A stretch of DNA of 21,385 nucleotides, taken from Anaerobacillus sp. Its GTDB lineage: Bacteria; Bacillota; Bacilli; Bacillales_H; Anaerobacillaceae. Both the position numbers and the translations under genes were made by a program. The notes beneath the pieces are model-generated. The model had not been told where the DNA came from and made no database searches. It was given only the letters and a program-made list of their open reading frames with translations. The stretch lies in contig SKOL01000210.1 of NCBI GenBank assembly GCA_007120055.1, forward strand, positions 1 through 21,385, given 5' to 3'. Below, in pieces: positions 13,838-21,385 of this stretch (the stretch's first letter is position 1; the number at the start of each line of letters is the position of its first letter).

Positions 13838-16800
13838 ATGTTGGGAAAGAGTAATTTTCAATTTCTTGCTGATAAATGGGAGATCTTAGCTAACTTAGGT
13901 GAGACAGCAGAGAGAAACGTATATATAGATCCAAATACAACCTTGATTAAACTTCGAATGTTTGCTGAGACGTTAACAAAGTATGTGTTGGCATACGAAG
14001 AAATAAAAGAAACTTATGATACGAACCAGGTTGATCGACTTCAAGCGTTACGACGCGATGATTTGATTACTGAAGAAATTTATAACATTCTTGATACTAT
14101 TCGTAAAAAAGGTAATAAAGCTGTACATCAAGCTGGTTTTGGTACGGAAAAAGAAGCAGAAGTCCTATTACATATGGCATTTCGCTTGTCAGTATGGCTT
14201 ATGCAAGTATACGGCGATTGGGATTTTGTAGAGCCAGAATACGACGTGCCTACACAAGCTAACGCTACAACTGAAGAAGAAATCGAAGCTCTAGCAAATA
14301 CATATGAAGAAAAAGTAGCCAAGCTTGAAGAAGAGCTTGAGAAATTACGACAAGAGCAACTTTACATCCCGGATAAAGACAAACTAAAACGAAAAAAAGA
14401 AGCGAAATCCTTGGGCAGCCGCTTTAACTTAACTGAAGATGAAACTCGGATTATTATTGATGAACAACTAAGAAAAGCTGGCTGGGACGTTGATACCCAA
14501 AAGCTTCGTTACGGGAAAGGAACGAGGCCTGAAAAAGGAAAGAACTTAGCGATTGCTGAATGGCCATTAAAAAAAGGCTTTGCTGATTATGCACTTTTCA
14601 TTGGCCTAGAGTTTGTCGGCATTATAGAAGCGAAACGATTAAGTAAAAATATCCTTTCTGACATCGATCAAGCGAAAAATTATGCAAGACTTGTAGTTCC
14701 CAAAGGTGATGAAATCATACATGAACCGTATGGCGATTATTTCGTGCCGTTTTTGTTTGCAACAAATGGTCGCCCTTATTTAAAGCAATTTGAAGAGCGT
14801 TCGGGAATCTGGTTTTTAGATGCAAGAAAACCGACTAATCATCCGCGCCCTTTAAAAGCTTGGTATTCTCCACAAGGGATTAAAGAGTTACTAAAACAAG
14901 ATGTTGATCGAGCGAACAAAAAGCTAAAAGATGAAGGTTTAAGTTATTTAAATTTACGACCGTACCAAGAAAATGCGATTAAAGCAGTTGAACATGCCTT
15001 AGAAGAAGGAATGCGAAACATTTTACTTGCAATGGCAACAGGTACGGGGAAAACGAGAATGGCAATCGGGCTTATTTATCGCCTCGTAAAACATAATCGC
15101 TTTAAACGAATATTATTTTTAGTAGACAGAACCGCACTTGGTGAACAAGCAGAAGGAGCTTTTAAAGACTCAAAGCTTGAAAATTATCATTCTTTTACTG
15201 AAATTTATGAGCTAAAGTCATTGGAAGATGTAAAACCAAACCCTGAAACGAAAGTTCAAATCGCTACCGTTCAAGGAATGTTAAAACGACTATTTTATTC
15301 TGACAATGACGAAAACACACCAACTGTTGATCAATATGACTGTATCATCGTCGATGAAGCGCATCGAGGTTATACGCTAGATAAAGAAATGTCGGAAGTA
15401 GAAGAAGTGTTCCGTGACCATAGCGATTACGTAAGTAAATATCGACAAGTGCTTGATTATTTTGACGCAGCAAGGATCGGATTAACAGCAACACCAGCGT
15501 TGCACACCGTTGATATTTTCGGAAAGCCAGTTTTTACTTACTCGTACCGAGAAGCAGTCGTTGACGGTTATCTCATTGATCATGAGCCACCGTATCAGTT
15601 TGAAACGACGTTAAAAAAGTCAGGGATTAAGTGGGAAAGAGGCGAAACGGTTGAGCTGTACAATACACGTACAGGTGAAATCGAAACCGAACTACTTGAA
15701 GATGAAGTGAATATAGATGTCACCAATTTTAATAAATCGGTTATCACTGAGAACTTCAATCGTGTTATTTTAGCGGAGCTTGCAAATTACATTGATCCGA
15801 CAAGTAGTGGAAAAACATTAATTTTTGCTGCAACTGATGACCATGCGGATATGGTTGTTCGTATTTTTAAAGAAGAGTTAGAAAACATTCATGGACCAAT
15901 TGATGATAATGCTGTTATGAAAATTACCGGTTCTGTTAAAGATCCGTCCCAAGCAATTCGTCAATTCAAAAATGAACGCTTACCAAATATCGTCGTCACC
16001 GTTGATTTATTAACGACAGGTGTAGATGTTCCTGCCATTACCAATATCGTCTTTTTACGAAGAGTTCGCTCACGTATTCTTTATGAGCAAATGTTAGGAA
16101 GAGCAACTCGCCGTTGTGATGACATTGGAAAAGATCACTTTTCAATTTTTGATGCCGTTGGTCTATATGAATCGTTAAAGCCATACACGTCTATGAAACC
16201 AGTAGTAAAAAGCCCGAAAGTAACCGTACAACAATTAGTAGAAGAACTAGCACAATTAGAAGAAAAAGAGCAACAACAGCAGCACAAAGAGCAGTTAATT
16301 GCGAAAATCCAAAGACGTAAACAACAATGGCGCGATAAAGAACATGAAGACTTTAAAGTACTCACAGGTGGAAAAACCGTAAATGAGTTCGTTGATTGGA
16401 TTAAAAAGTCTAATCATGAGGAAGTCGTAAATAAACTGTCTTCAAACGAAAACATCATTCAATATATAGATGAAAATAAAGGGCGACCTGTTTTGCAATA
16501 TATCTCAACCCATGCAGACGAAGTAAAAGAAGTGACTAGAGGCTACGGTAATGCTGAAAAGCCAGAAGATTATTTACAAAGCTTTAATCAATTTATAAAA
16601 GAAAACATGAATTTAATACCGGCTTTACAAGTCGTTGTTACTCGCCCAAAAGAATTAACCCGAGCACAACTTCGTGAACTAAAAATTGCTTTAGATCAAA
16701 AAGGCTATACGGAAAAAAGCTTACAAACCGCATGGCGAGATGCGAAAAATGAAGATATCGCTGCCGATATTATTTCGTTCATTCGTCAGAATGCTCTAGG

Positions 16801-17086
16801 TGATCCTCTCATTAGTCATGAGGAACGAATTAAACAAGCAATGAAAAAAATCTATGCGATGAAAGCATGGCCGAAAGTTCAAAAATCATGGTTAGAACGA
16901 ATTGAAAAGCAGTTGTTACAAGAATCTGTCTTAGACCCAGATCCAGAAAAGGCTTTTAACGTCGAACCGTTTAAAAGTCGTGGTGGTTATAAACAGCTAA
17001 ACAAGATCTTTGGTGGACAACTCGATGACATTGTAAGTAAAATTAACTATGCACTATATGTTAATGACGAAAAGGAGCAAGCGTAA
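13838..17086 (+). CDS. hsdR: Type I restriction enzyme, R subunit (nuclease and translocase)
   Basis: 1,082 residues. An N-terminal DUF4145-like helical domain (about 1-140) and a coiled coil (about 150-185) precede the HSDR_N nuclease, with Asp250 (FADYAL) and Glu264-Ala-Lys266 as the PD-(D/E)xK residues. The SF2 motor follows: Walker A MATGTGKT with Lys405, DEAH box at 506-509, GLTATP motif III, and the motif VI region QMLGRATRRCDD. The C-terminal third resembles the EcoEI R_C domain. All catalytic motifs are intact. It cuts unmodified foreign DNA after ATP-driven translocation, in complex with HsdM and HsdS. ATG 13838 is preferred over GTG 13832, which overlaps the ribosome binding site. 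hsdM starts four bases past the stop, so this is one operon. Confidence 0.95.
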   Translation: MLGKSNFQFLADKWEILANLGETAERNVYIDPNTTLIKLRMFAETLTKYVLAYEEIKETYDTNQVDRLQALRRDDLITEEIYNILDTIRKKGNKAVHQAGFGTEKEAEVLLHMAFRLSVWLMQVYGDWDFVEPEYDVPTQANATTEEEIEALANTYEEKVAKLEEELEKLRQEQLYIPDKDKLKRKKEAKSLGSRFNLTEDETRIIIDEQLRKAGWDVDTQKLRYGKGTRPEKGKNLAIAEWPLKKGFADYALFIGLEFVGIIEAKRLSKNILSDIDQAKNYARLVVPKGDEIIHEPYGDYFVPFLFATNGRPYLKQFEERSGIWFLDARKPTNHPRPLKAWYSPQGIKELLKQDVDRANKKLKDEGLSYLNLRPYQENAIKAVEHALEEGMRNILLAMATGTGKTRMAIGLIYRLVKHNRFKRILFLVDRTALGEQAEGAFKDSKLENYHSFTEIYELKSLEDVKPNPETKVQIATVQGMLKRLFYSDNDENTPTVDQYDCIIVDEAHRGYTLDKEMSEVEEVFRDHSDYVSKYRQVLDYFDAARIGLTATPALHTVDIFGKPVFTYSYREAVVDGYLIDHEPPYQFETTLKKSGIKWERGETVELYNTRTGEIETELLEDEVNIDVTNFNKSVITENFNRVILAELANYIDPTSSGKTLIFAATDDHADMVVRIFKEELENIHGPIDDNAVMKITGSVKDPSQAIRQFKNERLPNIVVTVDLLTTGVDVPAITNIVFLRRVRSRILYEQMLGRATRRCDDIGKDHFSIFDAVGLYESLKPYTSMKPVVKSPKVTVQQLVEELAQLEEKEQQQQHKEQLIAKIQRRKQQWRDKEHEDFKVLTGGKTVNEFVDWIKKSNHEEVVNKLSSNENIIQYIDENKGRPVLQYISTHADEVKEVTRGYGNAEKPEDYLQSFNQFIKENMNLIPALQVVVTRPKELTRAQLRELKIALDQKGYTEKSLQTAWRDAKNEDIAADIISFIRQNALGDPLISHEERIKQAMKKIYAMKAWPKVQKSWLERIEKQLLQESVLDPDPEKAFNVEPFKSRGGYKQLNKIFGGQLDDIVSKINYALYVNDEKEQA

Positions 17087-17089
17087 AAA

Positions 17090-18538
17090 ATGGGTAACCA
17101 ACAAATTGTACAGAAACTATGGAATTTATGTAACGTACTTCGTGATGATGGAATTACGTATCACCAGTACGTAACAGAATTAACGTACCTTCTCTTCTTA
17201 AAAATGATGAAGGAAACCGATAACGAAGGATCAATCCCTGAAGAATACCGTTGGGATTCACTAACGAAACTTCATGGAATTGAATTAAAAACACATTATC
17301 AAAAACTACTAATTGATTTAGGGAACGAAGGTAACGATATTTTAAAGCAAATCTATACAAATGCAAAAACAAATATTGATGAACCGAAAAACCTTGAAAA
17401 AATTATCCGCTCGATTGACGAGCTTGATTGGTATAGCGCGAAAGAAGAAGGTTTAGGCGATCTTTATGAGGGATTACTTGAGAAAAACGCGAGTGAAACA
17501 AAATCAGGGGCAGGTCAATATTTTACACCGCGTGTATTAATTGATGTAATAGTAAAGCTAGTAGATCCAAAACCAGGTGAACGTTGTAATGACCCCGCAG
17601 CTGGAACATTTGGGTTCATGATTGCAGCGGACCGTCACGTTCGCGAGCAAACAGACGATTATTTTGATTTAGGTGAAAAAGAAGCAGAATTTCAAAAATT
17701 TAAAGCATTCACTGGAGTTGAGCTAGTAAAAGACACACACCGTTTAGCGTTAATGAATGCAATGCTTCATGATATTCAAGGTGAAATCATTCTCGGTGAT
17801 ACCCTTTCTGAACAAGGAAAAGACTTAAAAAACTATGATGTGATCATGACGAATCCACCATTTGGTACAAAGCAAGGTGGTGAACGTCCAACTAGAGATG
17901 ACTTAACCTTTACAACGACAAATAAACAATTAAATTTTGTTCAACATATTTACCGCGCTTTAAAATCTGACGGTAATGCTCGCGCAGCAGTTGTATTACC
18001 TGATAACGTTCTCTTTGAAGGTGGAGTTGGTGCCAAAATCCGCGCCGACTTAATGAACAAGTGTAATTTACACACGATACTCCGATTACCGACAGGGATC
18101 TTCTATGCTCAAGGTGTCAAAACGAACGTATTATTCTTTACTAGAGAAAAAACAGATACGGATAATACGAAAGAAGTTTGGGTATACGATTTACGCACAA
18201 ACATGCCTAGCTTTGGAAAACGCACACCACTAACAGAGAAACACTTTGCAGACTTTGAGAAAGCCTATTTAGCAGAAGATCGCTCAAAAGTAAAAGACGA
18301 GCGCTGGAACGTCTTTACTCGTGAAGAAATTCGGAAAAAGGGTGATAGCTTAGATATCGGTTTAATTGCAGATGAGTCTCTTTCAGCCTATGAAAACTTA
18401 CCAGATCCAATTGATTCAGCAGAAGATGCTATTGCTAAGTTGGAACAAGCGGTTGGTTTGTTGAATGAGGTTGTAAGAGAGCTTCGTGCCGTAGAAACTG
18501 GACAAAGTAAAGCCACTGAGGTAGATAAAGATGAGTAG
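17090..18538 (+). CDS. hsdM: Type I restriction-modification, M subunit (N6-adenine methyltransferase)
   Basis: 482 residues. The N-terminal HsdM helical domain (about 1-130) is followed by the N6_Mtase fold: the AdoMet-binding region DPAAGTFGF (168-176) and catalytic motif IV NPPFG (255-259). It methylates adenine in the bipartite target chosen by HsdS and protects host DNA, and it is also needed for restriction. Length and motifs are normal and nothing is disrupted. It ends with an 8-bp overlap into hsdS (ATGAGTAG), giving translational coupling. Confidence 0.96.
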   Translation: MGNQQIVQKLWNLCNVLRDDGITYHQYVTELTYLLFLKMMKETDNEGSIPEEYRWDSLTKLHGIELKTHYQKLLIDLGNEGNDILKQIYTNAKTNIDEPKNLEKIIRSIDELDWYSAKEEGLGDLYEGLLEKNASETKSGAGQYFTPRVLIDVIVKLVDPKPGERCNDPAAGTFGFMIAADRHVREQTDDYFDLGEKEAEFQKFKAFTGVELVKDTHRLALMNAMLHDIQGEIILGDTLSEQGKDLKNYDVIMTNPPFGTKQGGERPTRDDLTFTTTNKQLNFVQHIYRALKSDGNARAAVVLPDNVLFEGGVGAKIRADLMNKCNLHTILRLPTGIFYAQGVKTNVLFFTREKTDTDNTKEVWVYDLRTNMPSFGKRTPLTEKHFADFEKAYLAEDRSKVKDERWNVFTREEIRKKGDSLDIGLIADESLSAYENLPDPIDSAEDAIAKLEQAVGLLNEVVRELRAVETGQSKATEVDKDE

Positions 18539-19970
18539 GAAAGCAAAGGAACAAAAAACGATAGAGGAATTACTGGATGATGCGATAGTACCAGTGGAAG
18601 AGCATCCATATAAGGTACCAGAAAATTGGGTATGGTCAAAGCTGAACTCATACTACTCACATGTAAATGAACAAATTCAACCAGAAGGTAATGAAAACTA
18701 TATTGGTTTAGAAAATTTGTTAAAATGTGGTGGAGTTTTAGATATAACTACTGCTGAAGGGGTAAAGAGTAAGAAAGTTGTATTTAAATCAGGAGATGTT
18801 TTATATGGTAAATTGCGGCCTTATTTAAATAAACATGCTTTTGTTGAGTTTTCAGGTGTTGCATCAACTGACATTTTGGTGTATCGCTCCAAATCTAAAA
18901 CTTCTAGTAAGTTGTTAGATCATTACCTGGGTTTAACGCATGTTGTACAGTTTGCTAATGCTAATAGTAGTGGTATAAATTTACCAAGGGTATCACCTAA
19001 AACTATGAATTCATTACCATTTCCTCTCCCACCATTAGGTGAACAAAAACGAATCGCTGAAAAAGTAGAAAGACTTCTAAATAAAATTGACGAAGCAAAA
19101 CAACTTATTGAAGAAGCAAGAGAAACATTTGAACTTCGCCGTGCTTCGATTTTGGATAAGGCTTTTCGGGGGGAATTGACAGAGCAGTGGAGAGGTGGAA
19201 ATAAAGAACCACTTTCTCTAGATGAATTTTTACATTTAATTAAGGAAGGAAAAGAAAAGAATAATAGAAGTACCAAAAAAGAGACTATTTTAGATGCCAT
19301 ATCAAATATTCCTTACGAACTACCACAAGGTTGGAAGTGGGTTAGACTCGGTGATATAAGCAATATTACCATGGGTCAAAGTCCCAAAGGAGACTCATAT
19401 AACGATGAAGGAAAAGGTATTCCTTTAATAAATGGACCTGTAGAATTTGGGCCAACACCATTTTCACGTACAAAAAAAATAAAATGGACAACAGCGCCAA
19501 CTAAGGAATGTGAAGAAGGGGATTTATTAATTTGTGTGCGTGGCTCAACTACTGGTAGAATGAATATTGCTGGTTTTAAGTCTTGTATTGGAAGAGGTGT
19601 AGCATCGATACACTCACCTTTAATCCAAGATTATATTAACTACAGAATCCACGCTATTCAACAAAGGATTTATGATTTAGGAACGGGGTCAACTTTCCCA
19701 AATATATCGAAGGACAAATTAGAAAATCTATTAATAGAATTACCACCACAAAAAGAATTGGAAGAAATAGTGTTATTACTTAAAGTGTTACTCCCTAAAG
19801 AAGAAGAAGCACTAGAATATTTAAACACCTATTCAAAAAGTAGTGAAGAAATAAAGCAGTCCATACTAAGTAAAGCCTTCAGTGGCGAACTCGGAACAAA
19901 TGACCCAACCGAAGAAAGCTCAATCGAATTATTAAAAAAAGTCTTAAAAGAACAATCTAATAAAAAGTAA
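18531..19970 (+). CDS. hsdS: Type I restriction-modification, specificity subunit
   Basis: 479 residues with the standard two-half design. Target recognition domain 1 covers about 25-160, and the central conserved helix begins at PFPLPPLGEQ (163-172) and ends around AFRGELTEQW. Domain 2 covers about 260-400, and a second conserved region (LPPQKELEEI ... SILSKAFSGELG) follows. Each domain would read one half of a bipartite DNA site; the sequence recognised cannot be predicted here. Both halves are full length. No second hsdS, half-gene or inverted repeat is visible that would allow phase variation by inversion. Confidence 0.94.
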   Translation: MSRKAKEQKTIEELLDDAIVPVEEHPYKVPENWVWSKLNSYYSHVNEQIQPEGNENYIGLENLLKCGGVLDITTAEGVKSKKVVFKSGDVLYGKLRPYLNKHAFVEFSGVASTDILVYRSKSKTSSKLLDHYLGLTHVVQFANANSSGINLPRVSPKTMNSLPFPLPPLGEQKRIAEKVERLLNKIDEAKQLIEEARETFELRRASILDKAFRGELTEQWRGGNKEPLSLDEFLHLIKEGKEKNNRSTKKETILDAISNIPYELPQGWKWVRLGDISNITMGQSPKGDSYNDEGKGIPLINGPVEFGPTPFSRTKKIKWTTAPTKECEEGDLLICVRGSTTGRMNIAGFKSCIGRGVASIHSPLIQDYINYRIHAIQQRIYDLGTGSTFPNISKDKLENLLIELPPQKELEEIVLLLKVLLPKEEEALEYLNTYSKSSEEIKQSILSKAFSGELGTNDPTEESSIELLKKVLKEQSNKK

Positions 19971-19998
19971 AAGGTACATGCACGAGCTTGTACCTTTT
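19969..19998 (+). terminator. Intrinsic terminator of the hsd operon
   Basis: aaaaggtaca (19969-19978) and tgtacctttt (19989-19998) form a perfect 10-bp stem with a 10-nt loop. The stem overlaps the hsdS stop codon and ends in T residues. The gene at 20083 therefore probably has its own promoter. Confidence 0.85.
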
Positions 19999-20082
19999 AT
20001 GCTTTAGTATTGTTTAATAATCAAATATTGTTTTACATGTTCCTGCTTTACTATTGCTTTCTATTCAATGGGGGGTAATTCA

Positions 20083-20673
20083 ATGAACAGATACGAAAAA
20101 ATATTCGCTATAACTTATATTCTCTTTATAATTTTGGTTTTATCAGTGTCTTTAATTTCATTAATGAATAGTACATTAGGTTGGGAGAGTGAGAGTTTAA
20201 AAATTGCTCTAGTAAGTGCAGCGGGCTCTATTATTGGTGGATTTATAACACTTATTGGTGTTAAATGGACTTTAGATAAACAGGAAAAACAAGAGTTTAA
20301 ACGTACATATAAGACTGCTAACTATTTATTTACAGAACTACTACCTCTTTTTATTAAAATTAATAATAAGTATAAATCAATAAGTATTAAAAATTTTAAT
20401 GGTACTTTGAACGATTTCAAAACCGCATGTGAAGATTTTATTAAAAAGGCACAAGAATTATCAAAAGTAGCGTCTGAAGTTGATATTGATTTATTTAAAC
20501 TGATTAAAGAGGCTGAATATAGCTCATCAAGGATAATTGAACAAATTGATAATATGGGTGTAGGTAATACGGATCAAGAAATAATTAAAACATTGTCTGT
20601 ACATTTACAAGGTATATTAAGAGCTGACGTAGGAATCGAGAAAATTGTTCGTGAATTAAAAGCCAAAATCTGA
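20083..20673 (+). CDS. Two-pass membrane protein of unknown function
   Basis: 196 residues from ATG 20083. The open frame extends back to ATG 20068, but the ribosome binding site (ggggggt, 20070-20076) lies inside that extension. Two hydrophobic segments (about 7-28 and 41-60), joined by a short loop, precede a charged, probably helical domain of about 130 residues (DKQEKQEFKRTYKTANYLF onward) expected in the cytoplasm. No enzymatic motif is visible. It stands directly after the hsd terminator and inside the repeat-bounded island, so a role in defence is plausible by position only. It is AT-rich, like fic and unlike hsdRM. Confidence 0.72.
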   Translation: MNRYEKIFAITYILFIILVLSVSLISLMNSTLGWESESLKIALVSAAGSIIGGFITLIGVKWTLDKQEKQEFKRTYKTANYLFTELLPLFIKINNKYKSISIKNFNGTLNDFKTACEDFIKKAQELSKVASEVDIDLFKLIKEAEYSSSRIIEQIDNMGVGNTDQEIIKTLSVHLQGILRADVGIEKIVRELKAKI

Positions 20674-20699
20674 ATATTTATTCTTACAATAATTTTTCC

Positions 20700-20866
20700 G
20701 GGTACATCCCGGCTAACTATACCAATACAACCGCCACAGTACACTCATGAACGCCTACAAAAACATTAAAGACGAACGATTCCGCCACTATATTTTGAAG
20801 GAAAAAGGCGATGTTTATCGAGCTCTGAAGAGCTTCTTTAGGAAAGAAGAGGAGACGTTGGTTTAA
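20700..20866 (+). pseudogene. Right copy of the decayed small gene (C-terminal half only)
   Basis: Matches 10778-10944 without a gap at a constant offset of 9,922 bp. It encodes [19 protein letters not shown] through RKEEETLV and ends at TAA 20864. The Gln codon CAA at 10792 in the left copy is TAA at 20714 here, and the upstream half of the gene is absent. A small hairpin (ccggg 20698-20702, cccgg 20708-20712) lies exactly where similarity fades. Confidence 0.68.
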
Positions 20867-20899
20867 TAATTAAAAATTAATAATTAATAATTTGAAGGG

Positions 20900-20944
20900 A
20901 AATCCCTACTGCCAGTTGCGCGTGTTGGCAGTAGGGATTTTTTT
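20900..20944 (+). terminator. Intrinsic terminator of the right small-gene copy
   Basis: aaatccctactgcca (20900-20914) pairs perfectly over 15 bp with 20926-20940, followed by seven T. It is related to the terminator at 10969-11002 (shared ctactgccagttg core). Confidence 0.88.
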
Positions 20945-21000
20945 GTTTGAAATTTGTAATACCGTCAACTTCTTCAACACATGTAATGTAATAATTTTGA

Positions 21001-21042
21001 TAATACACTCTTTTGCATTTTTTAGTGAAAAAGAGTGTATTA
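21001..21042. promoter_or_regulatory. Perfect 14-bp inverted repeat upstream of the dehydrogenase gene
   Basis: taatacactctttt (21001-21014) and aaaagagtgtatta (21029-21042) are exact complements with a 14-nt spacer. The right arm borders the likely -35 zone of a promoter with -10 tatact at 21063-21068. No T run follows, so it looks more like an operator than a terminator. Confidence 0.55.
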
Positions 21043-21080
21043 ATTTACTCTACTATTGCTTTTATACTAAAAACATAAAT

Positions 21081-21094
21081 TGAAAATGCTTTCA
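21081..21094 (+). promoter_or_regulatory. Candidate CcpA binding site (cre)
   Basis: TGAAAATGCTTTCA fits the Bacillus cre consensus TGWAANCGNTNWCA at all but one fixed position and has perfect 5-bp arms (tgaaa/tttca). It lies just downstream of a tatact -10 (21063-21068), a place where CcpA represses by blocking polymerase. This implies glucose repression of the following gene. Confidence 0.5.
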
Positions 21095-21126
21095 CAGTAA
21101 AAAAAGTAGGTTTAGGAGGAAATGGT

Positions 21127-21385
21127 ATGAGTATTTCTTGGTTAGGTCTAGAAGACAAAGTTGCTATCGTAACTGGTGGTGCTTCTGGGATCGGTTTAAA
21201 TGTTGTTAACGAATTAATAAAAAATGGTGTAAAAGTAGTTGTTGCGGATTTGAATGGAGAAGATGGATATCAAGCAGATGGTTCTTACTTTATAAAGTGT
21301 GATGTTACAAGTAAGGAAAGTGTTGATAATACAGTTGCAAAAGCTGTAGAATTATTTGGTTCATTGGATATCCTAGTAAATAATG
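21127..21385 (+). CDS. Short-chain dehydrogenase/reductase, probably polyol type (cut off by the window end)
   Basis: The first 86 residues of an SDR protein. The cofactor motif TGGASGIG (16-23), the acidic residue closing beta-2 (VVADLN), CDVT and the beginning of NNAG (DILVNN) are all present. The acidic residue favours NAD(H) over NADP(H). The opening SWLGLEDKVAIVTGGASGIG resembles Firmicute sorbitol-6-phosphate dehydrogenase-like proteins. The start is supported by aggagga (21114-21120). The cre-like site upstream fits a sugar or polyol catabolic role. About two thirds of the gene, with the Tyr-x3-Lys catalytic pair, lies beyond the window. Confidence 0.85.
   Translation, partial: MSISWLGLEDKVAIVTGGASGIGLNVVNELIKNGVKVVVADLNGEDGYQADGSYFIKCDVTSKESVDNTVAKAVELFGSLDILVNN

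Noticed and set aside
18923..19300. 125-codon minus-strand open frame in hsdS
   Set aside because: It is antisense of the conserved central region of a well-supported HsdS and has no start signals.
18531..19970. Phase-variable hsdS by inversion
   Set aside because: There is only one hsdS, no inverted half-copy, and the only recombinase nearby lacks its catalytic domain.
10778..20866. Repeat pair as attL/attR of a recent serine-integrase element
   Set aside because: The copies differ by about 8% with nearly all changes synonymous, which indicates paralogous genes and not a recent target duplication. Serine integrases also leave very short att cores.
20892..21083. 63-codon open frame
   Set aside because: It spans the terminator at 20900-20944 and the inverted repeat at 21001-21042, has no ribosome binding site and no protein-like composition.
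1..21385. CRISPR array, rRNA or tRNA genes
   Set aside because: No regularly spaced short direct repeats and no recognisable tRNA or rRNA sequence were seen on reading.

Overview
The window reads as chromosome of a low-GC, spore-forming Firmicute, most likely Bacillaceae. The support is AT-rich coding sequence, strong GGAGG-type ribosome binding sites, a Spo0E-like relic, a near-consensus CcpA (cre) site and a TatA of the Bacillus type. The exact genus cannot be told from the sequence. || Region 1 (1-10140) is a molybdoenzyme locus. A rightward operon (130-4827) encodes a Tat-exported molybdopterin oxidoreductase of the DMSO-reductase superfamily, a four-cluster ferredoxin subunit, a DmsC-type membrane anchor and a polyferredoxin. 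It ends in a structured intergenic region with a bidirectional terminator. Beyond this lies a convergent second molybdoenzyme (5064-7118, minus strand), clearly paralogous to the first but with no signal peptide. Divergent from it are a second four-cluster ferredoxin (7237-7803) and a PucR/CdaR-type regulator (7809-9425). The shared 118-bp gap holds symmetric GTTAGT/ACTAAC half-sites around a palindromic -10 region. A tatA gene (9927-10139) follows, but no tatC. The likely logic is one enzyme working outside the membrane through a quinol-linked anchor, a leaderless sister enzyme in the cytoplasm, and a ligand-sensing activator controlling at least the second set. The substrate is not identifiable from sequence. 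|| Region 2 (10140-11560) is a graveyard: a long imperfect hairpin, a MoeA C-terminal fragment, a Spo0E-like gene with one in-frame TAA, a small gene of about 95 codons with four in-frame stops, a large serine recombinase relic and a probable FGGY sugar-kinase fragment. || Region 3 (11560-20680) is a defence-type island: a Fic AMP-transferase with its own inhibitory motif, an N-terminally truncated large serine recombinase, an intact type I restriction-modification operon (hsdR-hsdM-hsdS) and a small two-pass membrane protein. || Region 4 (20700-21385) holds a second copy of the small decayed gene, 9,922 bp from the first. Eleven of its twelve differences from the first copy are synonymous over 152 bp. 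Its terminator follows, then a polyol-type short-chain dehydrogenase gene that runs off the window, preceded by a perfect 14-bp inverted repeat and a cre-like site. The two decayed copies bracket the island.
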